From assembly GCA_025362495.1 (NCBI GenBank), contig JANYGI010000131.1:1-64000 (forward strand): DNA of 64,000 bases. The letters are read 5' to 3'. Both the position numbers and the translations under genes were made by a program. Under the pieces are notes generated by a model. The model saw only the letters and a program-made list of their open reading frames with translations. It made no database searches and was not told where the DNA came from. Below, in pieces: positions 49,926 to 58,687 of the stretch. Position 1 is the stretch's first letter. Each line of letters opens with the position of its first letter. The DNA comes from Byssovorax sp. (GTDB lineage Bacteria; Myxococcota_A; Polyangia; Polyangiales; Polyangiaceae).

Positions 49926-50879
49926 CTATTCCAGGAAGCGCGCGAGATCCGGCGGTAACGGCGACTCTGCTGTGAACGCGGGCATCGTCTTGTCACCCTT
50001 CCACACGATCATGTTCGCGTGGAGCGCGTGCCGGGGCCACTCTTCACCTTCGGGCGTGCCGGGCAGCGGTGCACCGCCGTACAGGGTATCGCCGAGCAGC
50101 GGGTGCTCGATGGCGGCGAAGTGCGCGCGGATCTGGTGCCGAGCGGCCTTGGGGGCGCGCACCTCGACCAGGGCGAGGCCGTTGTGCTCGCTGAGCTTCT
50201 GGTAGGTCGTCGTCGCCGGGCGCGGCGCGTAGCGCACCACGTCGCGCGGGTGAATGCAGGGATACACGCGGCGGCGATCCTTGGGGTGGGGCGCGAGCGG
50301 AAAGTCGATCGTGCCCGACTCGGGCAGATCCTTCGCGCTGCAGATCACCAGGTAGCGCTTGTCGAGGCGCGCGTCCTTGAGGGCGGCGGAGAGCGTCTCG
50401 AAGGCCTGCTTGTTGCGCGCCGCGAGGACGAGGCCGCTCGTCCCGGTATCGAGGCGGTGGACGAGGCCAGGCTCGCGCGGCGAGAAGCCGACGCCCGCCA
50501 TCTCGGGGTAGCGGGCGACGAGCGCGTTGGCGAGGCTGCCCCGCTCGCCCGGATCGAGGGGCGCCGTCGGCTGGCCGGCGGGCTTGTTCGCGACGACGGC
50601 GTCGGCCGTTTCGAAGACGATTTCGAGCGGCAGATCCGGATCGGCGACCGCGCCGCTGGCGGCGTCGGCGGGCTCGAGGTCGAGCTCGATCACGTCGTTC
50701 AGCGCGGCGACGTCGCCCTTGGCTGCCCGGTGTCCGTAGCCTTCACCGCCGGGCACGACGCGCACGCGGCCCTCGGAAAACAGGCGTTTGGCGGCGGCGC
50801 GGCCGAGGCCGGGGACCTTCTGAACGATGAGCTTGTCGAGGCGGGCGCCGGCCTCGGCGTCTTCGATGGGGATACGCAC
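49926..50879 (-). CDS. RluA-family pseudouridine synthase
   Basis: The 317-residue protein has an N-terminal S4-like RNA-binding part ([39 protein letters not shown]). The catalytic domain holds the RluA signature [16 protein letters not shown] with its aspartate, plus [36 protein letters not shown], and [20 protein letters not shown] near the end. It isomerises uridine to pseudouridine in rRNA or tRNA. The GTG start at 50879 follows TAGGGT by 6 bases. It is divergent from the fructose bisphosphatase gene, 62 bases away. The precise target base is not shown by sequence. Confidence 0.88.
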   Translation of the reverse strand: MRIPIEDAEAGARLDKLIVQKVPGLGRAAAKRLFSEGRVRVVPGGEGYGHRAAKGDVAALNDVIELDLEPADAASGAVADPDLPLEIVFETADAVVANKPAGQPTAPLDPGERGSLANALVARYPEMAGVGFSPREPGLVHRLDTGTSGLVLAARNKQAFETLSAALKDARLDKRYLVICSAKDLPESGTIDFPLAPHPKDRRRVYPCIHPRDVVRYAPRPATTTYQKLSEHNGLALVEVRAPKAARHQIRAHFAAIEHPLLGDTLYGGAPLPGTPEGEEWPRHALHANMIVWKGDKTMPAFTAESPLPPDLARFLE

Positions 50880-50941
50880 CGGCGCACCCTACACCAGACG
50901 CGTCGCGCGGACCGCTCTCGCGTAGCATCCTCCGCGAAGCC

Positions 50942-52870
50942 ATGACCTCCCCGCTGCCCCTCCCGCTCCTCCGCGCGCTCGCCCGCCGCTACCCGAACCG
51001 TGAGGCCGTCCTCGCCGAGATCGGCCACCAGAACGCGGTGCTGACGCTGCCCAAGGGCACGGTCCACGTCGTCAGCGACGTCCACGGCGAGGACAAGAAG
51101 CTCAAGCACATCATCAACAACGCGTCGGGCACGCTCCGCCCGCTGGTGGAGCGCCTGTTCGAGGGGCGCATCGACGCCTCCGAGCTGCGCGAGCTGCTGG
51201 CGATCATCTACTATCCTCGCGAGACCTACGCGCGCTTCAAGCCTCTCTCCCGCGAAGATCGCCAGGCGTTCGTGCTCCGCACCATCGGCCGCGAGGTGGA
51301 GATCATCCGCGCCCTCTCGCGCCGCCATGCGCGTCGTCACGTCGAGAAGATCTACCCGCCGGCGCTCGCGGGCCTGCTCCGCGAGCTCGTCGCGAACCGC
51401 GAGCCCGAGGATGGCCGCGAGGCCTTCCACGGCGCGCTGATCGAGCCTTTCGTCCGGCAAAATCGCGAGATCGAGGTGCTGCGCGCCGTGGCCCACGTGA
51501 TCCGCAACCTCTCGGTGGAAGAGATCGTCGTCGCCGGCGATCTCGGCGATCGCGGGCCGCGCGTCGACAAGGTGATCGACTTCTTGATGCGGCAGCCGAA
51601 CGTGACGATCGTCTGGGGCAACCACGACGCGAGCTGGATGGGCGCCTGCCTCGGGCAAGAGGCCTTGATCGCCACGGTGGTCCGCCTCTCGCTGCGCTAC
51701 CGCCGGCTGGCGCAGCTCGAAGAGGGCTATGGAATCCCTCTGACGCCCGTCGAGCGGCTGGCGCGCACCGCCTATGGCGACGATCCCGCCGAGCGCTTCG
51801 GCGTCAAGGGCGACGGCGTCGAGGAGCCTTTGCTCCTCGCGCGGATGCAGAAGGCCGCGGCGATCTTGCAGTTCAAGCTCGAGGGGCAGCTCCTGCGGCG
51901 GCACCCCGAGTGGGAGCTCGAGCACCGGTGTCTGCTCCACCGCATCGATCCGGCGGCGGGCACCGTGACCATCGACGGGGTGACTCACCCGCTCCTCGAC
52001 ACCCGCTTTCCCACCATCGACTGGAGGGATCCCTACGCCCTCTCGGCCGACGAGCAGGCCTGCCTCGACGCGCTCCGCCACTCGTTCCTGGAGAGCCCGG
52101 TGCTCTGGAACCAGATGACGTGGGTCGAGCGCCGCGGGCAGATGGTGATCCGCCGCGATCTGGCGGTGATCTTCCACGGCTGCGTCGCCGTGGACGACAG
52201 GGGAGACTTCGAGTCGTTCCCCGTCGACGGCGTGCCGCTCCGCGGCAAAGCGCTCTTCGAGGCCCTCGCGCGCAACGTGCGCGGCGCCTTCCGCGAGCGC
52301 ACGCCGTACCAGCTCGATCTGCTGTGGTATCTGTGGTCAGGCCCGCGCTCACCCCTCTTCGGCAAGGACCGCATGGCGACGTTCGAGGTGTACTTCGTCG
52401 CCGACGAGCACACCCACGAGGAGACGAAGAACCCCTATTTCAACCTGATCCACGACGCCGGGTTCTGCGCCAAGATCTGCGGCGAGCTCGGCGCCGATCC
52501 CCTGCGTGGGCTGATCGTCAACGGCCACGTCCCGGTGAAGATCGAGAAGGGCGAGTCCCCCGTGAAGCGCTCGGGGCGCGCCGTGACGATCGATGGAGCC
52601 TTCTCCGAGGCCTACGGCGACAAGGGATACACCCTGGTGCTGGACGCCGCGCGGACGAGCCTGGCGCAGCACCATCACTTCGAGTCGGTGGAAGAGGCGG
52701 TGATCGCCGGGGCCGACATCCTGCCGATCGTCACCGAGATCGAGCGCTACGATCCTCCGCGCACCCTCGGAGACACCGAGATCGGCGAGGACCTGCGGCG
52801 CGAAACCGAGGTGCTGTGGGAGCTGTTGATGGCCTACGAGAGCAACGCGGTCCACGAGCTGGTGGGGTGA
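50942..52870 (+). CDS. fbp: Fructose-1,6-bisphosphatase, class III
   Basis: The 642-residue protein matches the class III (Firmicutes-type) enzyme in length and motifs: [16 protein letters not shown] (metallophosphatase motif), [27 protein letters not shown], and late blocks [18 protein letters not shown] and [18 protein letters not shown]. It hydrolyses fructose 1,6-bisphosphate to fructose 6-phosphate in gluconeogenesis. The class III type is uncommon outside Firmicutes but known in Myxococcota and relatives. TAGCAT lies 13 bases before ATG 50942. The next gene is convergent, with copy B of the inverted-repeat element between. Confidence 0.93.
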   Translation: MTSPLPLPLLRALARRYPNREAVLAEIGHQNAVLTLPKGTVHVVSDVHGEDKKLKHIINNASGTLRPLVERLFEGRIDASELRELLAIIYYPRETYARFKPLSREDRQAFVLRTIGREVEIIRALSRRHARRHVEKIYPPALAGLLRELVANREPEDGREAFHGALIEPFVRQNREIEVLRAVAHVIRNLSVEEIVVAGDLGDRGPRVDKVIDFLMRQPNVTIVWGNHDASWMGACLGQEALIATVVRLSLRYRRLAQLEEGYGIPLTPVERLARTAYGDDPAERFGVKGDGVEEPLLLARMQKAAAILQFKLEGQLLRRHPEWELEHRCLLHRIDPAAGTVTIDGVTHPLLDTRFPTIDWRDPYALSADEQACLDALRHSFLESPVLWNQMTWVERRGQMVIRRDLAVIFHGCVAVDDRGDFESFPVDGVPLRGKALFEALARNVRGAFRERTPYQLDLLWYLWSGPRSPLFGKDRMATFEVYFVADEHTHEETKNPYFNLIHDAGFCAKICGELGADPLRGLIVNGHVPVKIEKGESPVKRSGRAVTIDGAFSEAYGDKGYTLVLDAARTSLAQHHHFESVEEAVIAGADILPIVTEIERYDPPRTLGDTEIGEDLRRETEVLWELLMAYESNAVHELVG

Positions 52871-52902
52871 CGCGCGGCCGCGCGTGGACCCCGAGGAGAG
52901 GA

Positions 52903-53030
52903 GAATTCAACGCGGTGGCGCAGAGGCGCAGAGGCGCAAAAAGACGGAGAAGTGAGGATGGTTTCGAGCCACAAATCTCTTCTCTTCCGGCTGCGTCTCC
53001 GCGTCTCCGCGTCTTTGCGTTGAATTCCGG
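52903..53030. repeat. Copy B of the ~130-bp inverted-repeat element
   Basis: The left end GAATTCAACGCGGTGGCGCA and, read on the other strand, the right end CCGGAATTCAACGCAAAGAC form arms of about 40 bases rich in GGCGCAGAG/GACGCGGAG steps. Centre and arms resemble copy A (38264-38393). It lies between the convergent fbp gene and the gene ending at 53050. Confidence 0.75.
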
Positions 53031-53049
53031 TCTGCCTCCGGCGTCCGGA

Positions 53050-54483
53050 TCATCGCAGCGTTCCGCGCAGGCTGAGGCCCACGATCGGCGCGCGGAGAGT
53101 GCCAATCGCGCTCTCGCCGAGCACCTCGATCGCGGGCAGCACCGGGGGCAGCGCCGCGCGCTTCTTGCCGGGATCTTCGGCCTTTTTCCCGCTGCGCGTG
53201 GCGATCAGCGCGATCGTCGCGCCGAGGAGGGCGCCTCCGCCGGTGGCGGCGATGAAGCCGCGCTGATGGCCCGCGTCGGGCTCGTGGAGCAGGAGCGGAC
53301 TGCCGAGCGCGGCGCCGCCGAGGCCACCAATCAGCGCGCCGATATCGACGGTGAGCACCTGTGAGGGGGTGACGCGGAGCTGCGTCGCGAGCGCGGCGGC
53401 CGCGAGCCAGCCAAAGCCTGTTCCGTAGCCCATGCCCGAGAAGGGCGTGCGCTGGAGATCCCCGCGGACCATCGCCTCGGTCAGGCCGCCGAGGACGAGG
53501 CCAAACGTACCGCCGGAGTGGGCCACGAGCGCGCCGCCGTCGCTCATCCCGTGCAGCGTCAGGCCGAGGATCGAGAACGTCACTCCGGCGGTGCCGCCCA
53601 CGAGGCCGAACACCCAGCGATCGCTCTCCACGCGCGGGCTGAAGCGGCCTTGATAGAGCAGGTGCCCCGCGAGCGTCGGCCAGACGGATCCTGCGGTGAC
53701 GTACCAGGCCTCGCCCGCGGTGACCTCCCACTCGTCCGAGGCGATGATCGACGCGCCGAGGCCGATGCCCGCGCCGACGGCGAGCAGCGGATAGAGCACG
53801 CGCGGATCGCTGGACCCGCTGGCGCGCTGGATCGAGTAGCCCGCGAAGCCGCCGAAGAGCGTCGACGAGACGAGCAGCACCGGGCGCCCGCTGCCGCGCG
53901 GCGGCGTGGTGATCACGTTCCCCTTCGTTGCCGGATCGATCGCGAGCGGGCGCGCGCGGGCGACGCCGCCGAGGTCTGCCACCAGATCGCGGAGAAGCAC
54001 CACCGCGCGCACCGGGACGTCGTCGCGCGCGATGCGCTCGGAGCGCACGAGGAGCGAGCGCGCCGCGGGATCGGCGATCACGAGGCGCAGCTCGACGTCG
54101 CGCGACGCGGCCGTCGTGGCGCGCAGGCTGGGGAGGAGCAGCACGCCGCCGCTCGACCGCGCCAGATCGAGGAGCTCGGCGTCGCCGAGGTGCGCCGGAT
54201 CCGGCGCGAGGCGCGGCCCACGATCGAGCACGAGCCCGAGATCTTGCGCGGTGTCGGCGAGCAGCGCGTCGAGGCTCGCGGCGAGCGGCGCGAGCTCCGC
54301 CTCGGCCGGCGTCGGCGCGTGGAGCACGCCGCCCTCGGCGATCATCGTCGGCAGCAGCGTCGTGGCGCGCGCCTTCGTCTCGGCCGCGGGCGCTGGAGGA
54401 GCCGCCGCGGCCGACGCGGGATCGCTGAGGATCGCCGCGCCGAGCAGCGCGATCGCCAGTGATAGCCTGCGGGTATCAGCCAC
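53050..54483 (-). CDS. Secreted or membrane protein of unknown function, multi-strand C-terminal part
   Basis: The 477-residue protein has a signal peptide ending in SAAAAP. The N-terminal 190 residues form an alpha/beta domain (LDALLADTAQDLGLVLDRGP, SGGVLLLPSLRATTAASRDV, ELRLVIADPAARSLLV). From about 200 on there are glycine-rich hydrophobic segments such as PVLLVSSTLFGGFAGYSIQ and YPLLAVGAGIGLGASIIAS, and FGLVGGTAGVTFSILGLTL, spaced like membrane hairpins or barrel strands, up to RAPIVGLSLRGTLR at the C-terminus. This fits an outer-membrane or periplasmic protein. The gene ending at 54505 lies 22 bases upstream. I do not recognise a family. Confidence 0.6.
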   Translation of the reverse strand: MADTRRLSLAIALLGAAILSDPASAAAAPPAPAAETKARATTLLPTMIAEGGVLHAPTPAEAELAPLAASLDALLADTAQDLGLVLDRGPRLAPDPAHLGDAELLDLARSSGGVLLLPSLRATTAASRDVELRLVIADPAARSLLVRSERIARDDVPVRAVVLLRDLVADLGGVARARPLAIDPATKGNVITTPPRGSGRPVLLVSSTLFGGFAGYSIQRASGSSDPRVLYPLLAVGAGIGLGASIIASDEWEVTAGEAWYVTAGSVWPTLAGHLLYQGRFSPRVESDRWVFGLVGGTAGVTFSILGLTLHGMSDGGALVAHSGGTFGLVLGGLTEAMVRGDLQRTPFSGMGYGTGFGWLAAAALATQLRVTPSQVLTVDIGALIGGLGGAALGSPLLLHEPDAGHQRGFIAATGGGALLGATIALIATRSGKKAEDPGKKRAALPPVLPAIEVLGESAIGTLRAPIVGLSLRGTLR

Positions 54484-54504
54484 GAAGACCGCCCCGTAGC
54501 GCGG

Positions 54505-56046
54505 TCAGAACATCACGACGCCGGAGGCCATGACGTCGAACGTGTTGCTGTCGTCGACGAAGAACCGGCGCCCGACGGCGTTGATCGGCTGGCGGTAGTT
54601 GGGGTTGGCGATGCCGGTGGCGGTGATCGCGCCGCTGCCGCCGGAGTGGCAAGGGCCGCCCGTCGCCAGGTCTTTCTTGGCCGGGTTGCAGGGCGGATCG
54701 CCGGAGATGTCGTGCCCCTGATCGTGGCGGTAGCCGAGGCCGAAGTTGAACTTCACGTACTCGTTCGCCTGCCAGGTGACGGAGCCCGAGGCGCGGTACG
54801 AGGTGTACGCCGACACGTCCGACAGCCCCGTGAAGTACGTCTTTTGCGAGCCGGTATCGACCACGGAGGGCGGGCACGCGGCCTTCGACGTCGGATCGCA
54901 GACCGCGGCTTTGTACGCGGCCCACTGCGGCTGGCGCAGCGACGACACGCCCGACGAGCCGAGCGCGTCGAAGAGCTCCGAGTAGTCGCGGCCCTCCGAG
55001 TGGTACTGCCCGGAGAAGCGCATGTCGAAGGTGAGGCGACCGAACTTTTCCCGGTTTTCCCAGGGGATCACCATCATCCCGACCGTCATCGTGCCGACGA
55101 GGGGCGGGTGGTTCACGAGGGTCGCGTCGACGTCGGTGATGCCGTAGTCGCTCGACGACTGCTGGAACTCGAAGAGGGCGCTGAAGCCGCCGTAGGGCTC
55201 GATGTACTTGATGCGCTTCGAGATCATCGTGTGGACCTCGAGGCCTGTCACGCCGCGGCTGACGCCCGGGGTGCGCTCGCCGACGGAGGTGCCCTCGAGC
55301 TCGATCTGCCCGGCGGGGTTGTCGGCCTTCCCGTTGCGGTTCACGTCGGCGGGATCGGCGCACTGCACCTGGCCGGTGGCGGGCTTGGTGTTGCACGCGT
55401 GCATCGGCGTGCCGACCGAGAAGCGCCCCTCGAAGCCGAACTGCCAGGTGGGCTTGGTGCGGTCGCGCGCCTGGCTCAGCAGATCGACGTCGAGGCCGGC
55501 GGCGATGTACTCGAGGCCGCTGCGGTTGGGCGCCTTGAACGGGAGCGAGAACAGCGTCTCGCCCGGGGCACCTGCGAGCGGCGCGCCGGCGTTGGCGCCG
55601 TCGCTGCCCCCGAGGGCCGCGAGGTCGCGCGCGTTGCTGAGGATGAGCGGCAGCGCGATGTGCGCCGCGAAGTCCTTGTAGATGCCGACATCGATCCGCG
55701 GCACCAGCTTCGTCGTCGTCTCGGAGTACGAGGCGACGTTGAGCGTGTGGGCCGTGAAGCCGCCCGTGGTGAGGCCGGGCTGCGCGATGCTGTTCTCGCG
55801 CAGGATCTTGGCGCTCTTCGAGGAGTACTCGAAGCCCAGGCTGATGTTGATGTCGAACGCGTCGCCTTCGTCGAAGGCGTCGATCACGTTCGTGACTTCG
55901 CCGGACTCCATCATCACGCGCGGCTCGGTCGCGTTGCGTGGCTCCTCGGCGCGGGCGAGGCCCGATCCCAGGAGGATCGCGGCGAGCGCCGCCGCCGCGG
56001 AAGCCCGACCCCCGACGTTTTCAGCTGCGAGAAAGCGCATGATCAC
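54505..56046 (-). CDS. Outer-membrane beta-barrel protein
   Basis: The 513-residue protein has a signal peptide ending LARAE. It is dominated by amphipathic strands (DAFDINISLGFEYSSKSAKI, LVPRIDVGIYKDFAAHIALP, FGFEGRFSVGTPMHACNTKP, YVKFNFGLGYRHDQGHDISG) and ends with VMASGVVMF, with C-terminal Phe. Cysteine-containing loops (CADPADVNRNGKADN; CDPTSKAACPP; CNPAKKDLATGGPC) suggest disulfide-stabilised extracellular loops. The start is a GTG at 56046; an ATG 6 bases on is also possible. TAGCGT lies 11 bases before the start. It is likely an outer-membrane channel or porin-like protein. Confidence 0.75.
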   Translation of the reverse strand: MIMRFLAAENVGGRASAAAALAAILLGSGLARAEEPRNATEPRVMMESGEVTNVIDAFDEGDAFDINISLGFEYSSKSAKILRENSIAQPGLTTGGFTAHTLNVASYSETTTKLVPRIDVGIYKDFAAHIALPLILSNARDLAALGGSDGANAGAPLAGAPGETLFSLPFKAPNRSGLEYIAAGLDVDLLSQARDRTKPTWQFGFEGRFSVGTPMHACNTKPATGQVQCADPADVNRNGKADNPAGQIELEGTSVGERTPGVSRGVTGLEVHTMISKRIKYIEPYGGFSALFEFQQSSSDYGITDVDATLVNHPPLVGTMTVGMMVIPWENREKFGRLTFDMRFSGQYHSEGRDYSELFDALGSSGVSSLRQPQWAAYKAAVCDPTSKAACPPSVVDTGSQKTYFTGLSDVSAYTSYRASGSVTWQANEYVKFNFGLGYRHDQGHDISGDPPCNPAKKDLATGGPCHSGGSGAITATGIANPNYRQPINAVGRRFFVDDSNTFDVMASGVVMF

Positions 56047-56083
56047 CCGTTGTTCGGACGCTACCGGCGGGCCCCCCGGAGTG

Positions 56084-57433
56084 TCAACTGTCGCGGCCCT
56101 CGGGCGGCGGATCCGGGGTGAGCTCGGCCTCGCGAAAAGACGGCGGTTCCACTTCGTTTTCCGGGAAGATGGCGTCGGTGATGTCTTCCGCGGCCAGCTC
56201 TTCGCGGGCGCCGGCGAGATCTTTCGACGTCTGGTCGAGCCGGTCGGCGAGGACGCCGAGGAACTGCCAGAGGAGCTTGACAGCCATCTCGTGCTCCTTG
56301 CGGAGGATCTCGAAGAAGTCGCTCCGGCGGAGGGCGATGAGCTCCGAGGCCTCGACCGCCGTCACCGTGGCCGAGCGCGGCATGCTGCGGATCAGGGCCA
56401 TTTCGCCGATGTGATCGCCGGGCCCGGCCTCGCTCAGGACCGAGCTCATGCGCGAGATCTCGACCCGGCCCGAGAGCACGATGAAGAGCTCGTCGCCGCG
56501 ATCGCCCTCGGTGAAGACCGTCTGGCCCGCCTCGAACGCGAGCACCTCGGCCACCTGCATGATCCGCAGCAGCTCTCGCTCTTGCAGCCGCGAGAACAGC
56601 GGCATCTTCACGAGGACGTCGCGCTTGAGCGCGAGCCGCCGGGCGCGGACGCTGTCCTTCGCGTCGCCCTCGCCGAGGCGCACGAGGACGGCCGTGATGT
56701 TGTCCTTGCCGCCCTTCTTGTTGGCGAGCTCGATCAGCCCATCGGCCGCGGTTTGCCCGTTCTCCTCGTCGAAGTACGGCTCGAGCTCGGCGGTGTGGTT
56801 GATGTATCCATGCAGCCCGTCCGAGGCGAGGAGGAACTGGTCGCCGGGGAGGACCTCGATGAACAGGGTGTCGACCTCGACCCGCTCGTAAACGCCGACG
56901 GCGCGGGTGATCGCGTTCTTCTGCGCGACCTTCTCGATCTGGTCCTTGGTCAGCTTCCCGCGCTTGACGAGCTCGTTGTAGACGGTGTGATCCTCGGTGA
57001 CCTGCTGGATCCGGCCGTCGCGCAGGAGGTAAATCCGGCTGTCGCCGACGTGGGCGATGAAGCCGTGCGAGCCCGCGATCAGCAGCGCCGAGAGCGTGGT
57101 GCCCATGCCGCGCTTGTTCACGTCGGCCTTGGCCTCCTCGTGGATGCGGGCGCAGGCCTTCTGCACGGCCTGCTCGAGGAGCACGAGGATCTGCTTCGTT
57201 CCGCGGGTGAGCGGCGCGGCCTCGTCGATGGCGGCGGCCTCTTTCTTCAGCTCCTCGTGGATGATCCGCACCGCGAGCGCGCTGGCGACCTCCCCCGCGG
57301 CGTGACCGCCCATCCCGTCGGCCACGACGAAGAGCGAGAGCTTCTTGTCGACGAGGTAGTTGTCCTCGTTGTGGTCGCGGAGGCGGCCAACGTCGGTCGC
57401 CGCGTAAAAGCGGATGTTGTCGGTCAAGCCCAT
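56084..57433 (-). CDS. PP2C-type Ser/Thr phosphatase fused to a cyclic-nucleotide-binding domain
   Basis: The 449-residue protein has a PP2C domain at about 1-250: DVGRLRDHNEDNYL, VADGMGGHAAGEVA, IAHVGDSRIYLLRDG, LASDGLHGYI and GGKDNITAVLVRLGEG, all metal or active-site blocks. From about 275 a cyclic-nucleotide-binding fold follows: LFSRLQERELLRIMQ, EAGQTVFTEGDRGDELFIVL, DHIGEMALIRSMPRSATV. The C-terminal tail is Pro/Glu-rich. Dephosphorylation may thus be gated by cAMP or cGMP, and the substrates may be targets of Hanks-type kinases like the one at 952. TACCCT lies 10 bases before the ATG. Confidence 0.9.
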   Translation of the reverse strand: MGLTDNIRFYAATDVGRLRDHNEDNYLVDKKLSLFVVADGMGGHAAGEVASALAVRIIHEELKKEAAAIDEAAPLTRGTKQILVLLEQAVQKACARIHEEAKADVNKRGMGTTLSALLIAGSHGFIAHVGDSRIYLLRDGRIQQVTEDHTVYNELVKRGKLTKDQIEKVAQKNAITRAVGVYERVEVDTLFIEVLPGDQFLLASDGLHGYINHTAELEPYFDEENGQTAADGLIELANKKGGKDNITAVLVRLGEGDAKDSVRARRLALKRDVLVKMPLFSRLQERELLRIMQVAEVLAFEAGQTVFTEGDRGDELFIVLSGRVEISRMSSVLSEAGPGDHIGEMALIRSMPRSATVTAVEASELIALRRSDFFEILRKEHEMAVKLLWQFLGVLADRLDQTSKDLAGAREELAAEDITDAIFPENEVEPPSFREAELTPDPPPEGRDS

Positions 57434-57527
57434 CGCGGCTGCGAGGGTAGACGACCGGGCGCGGGAGATCGATAGCGAACACCGGGAGTGGTGCGGACGG
57501 GCCGGTCAGGACTACGCTCGTCGCGCC

Positions 57528-58685
57528 ATGCCCTCCCCCGCAGAGCTCCATGCTCAGGCCAAAGATCTTCTGCTCGCGGGCGACACCGCCGGCGGCATCA
57601 GCGATCTCAAAGCGTACCTCGACGCCGAGCCCGACGACGAGAGCGCGTGGCTCGAGCTCGGCGCGGCGTACGCGTCGCTCGGAGGCCACTGGATCCAGGC
57701 CTGCGACGCGCTGCGCGCCGCGGTGGATCTCGACGGGACGCTGGTCGACGCGCGGCTCGCGTACGCGCGCGCGCTCCTCGAAATCAAGCGCCCCGACGAC
57801 GCCGCGTTCCAGCTCCTCCAGGCCGCGAAGGTCGCCCCCGACGACGCGCGCGTGCTCAAGGAGCTCGGCATCGTGTTCTACGGCAAGCGCCTCCACGACA
57901 AGGCCGTGGTCTGGCTCTCGAAGGCCATCGAGATCGCGCCCGACGACGCGCGCGCCCACTTCGCGCTCGGCCTCGCGTACGAGGCGCGGCGCGACATGGG
58001 CGGCGCCGTCGCCGCGTACCGCGAGGCCGTGCGGCGCGATCCAGCCTTCGGTTCGGCTCGATCCACGCTCGCCGACGCGCTCGCGTCGATGGGCGAGCAC
58101 GAGGGCGCGGTAGCCGAGCTCGAGGCGCTGCTGACGATCGATCGCTCGAACGAGCAGGCCGCGCACAACCGCGACGTGCTCCTCCACGCGCTCGACGAAA
58201 TGAAGAAGCACCGCCTGATCGGGCGCGGCCAGCAGGAGCTCGAGGCCTCGGCGCTGATCACCGAGGGCGGGTTCCGCAAGAAGGGCCCCGTGCCCGGCGA
58301 AGGCCCGGGGCTCACGGTCCGCTACGCCGCGCCGCTCGTGGAGATCTACGCTTCGTTCGCCGTCGATCACGCGATCGACACGCTGCTCCTGGTGCTCACC
58401 GATCCCGATCGCGCGGCGAAGTCCGAGGACGACACGTTCAAGGTCACGGTGATCGCCGAGGACGGCCACCGCGAGCCCGTGAGCTTCGCCACGGCCGTCT
58501 CGCTCACGTTCCTGCGCGAGGCGCTCGGCTGCCCGATGACGCAGGCGAGCGCGATCTACGCGCGCCTGCTCGGCGGCGAGGCGACGCTGACCTGGGGCTC
58601 GGCGACGCTGGCGTGGGACTCCGTGCCTCGACCGGACAAACCCGGCGAGCCGCGTCACGGCATCCGCGTCAGCCGCGGAGCCTGA
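57528..58685 (+). CDS. TPR-repeat protein
   Basis: The 385-residue protein is mostly helical with at least four TPR-type repeats in the first 220 residues: AELHAQAKDLLLAGDTAGGI, AWLELGAAYASLGGHWIQA, LKELGIVFYGKRLHDKAV, and AHFALGLAYEARRDMGGAVA. The C-terminal 150 residues form an alpha/beta domain (LLVLTDPDRAAKSEDDTFKV, RLLGGEATLTWGSATLAWDS) not seen in standard TPR proteins. No signal peptide; it is likely cytoplasmic and mediates protein binding. TACGCT lies 9 bases before ATG 57528. The phospholipase D-like gene follows after 2 bases. Confidence 0.8.
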   Translation: MPSPAELHAQAKDLLLAGDTAGGISDLKAYLDAEPDDESAWLELGAAYASLGGHWIQACDALRAAVDLDGTLVDARLAYARALLEIKRPDDAAFQLLQAAKVAPDDARVLKELGIVFYGKRLHDKAVVWLSKAIEIAPDDARAHFALGLAYEARRDMGGAVAAYREAVRRDPAFGSARSTLADALASMGEHEGAVAELEALLTIDRSNEQAAHNRDVLLHALDEMKKHRLIGRGQQELEASALITEGGFRKKGPVPGEGPGLTVRYAAPLVEIYASFAVDHAIDTLLLVLTDPDRAAKSEDDTFKVTVIAEDGHREPVSFATAVSLTFLREALGCPMTQASAIYARLLGGEATLTWGSATLAWDSVPRPDKPGEPRHGIRVSRGA

Positions 58686-58687
58686 GC

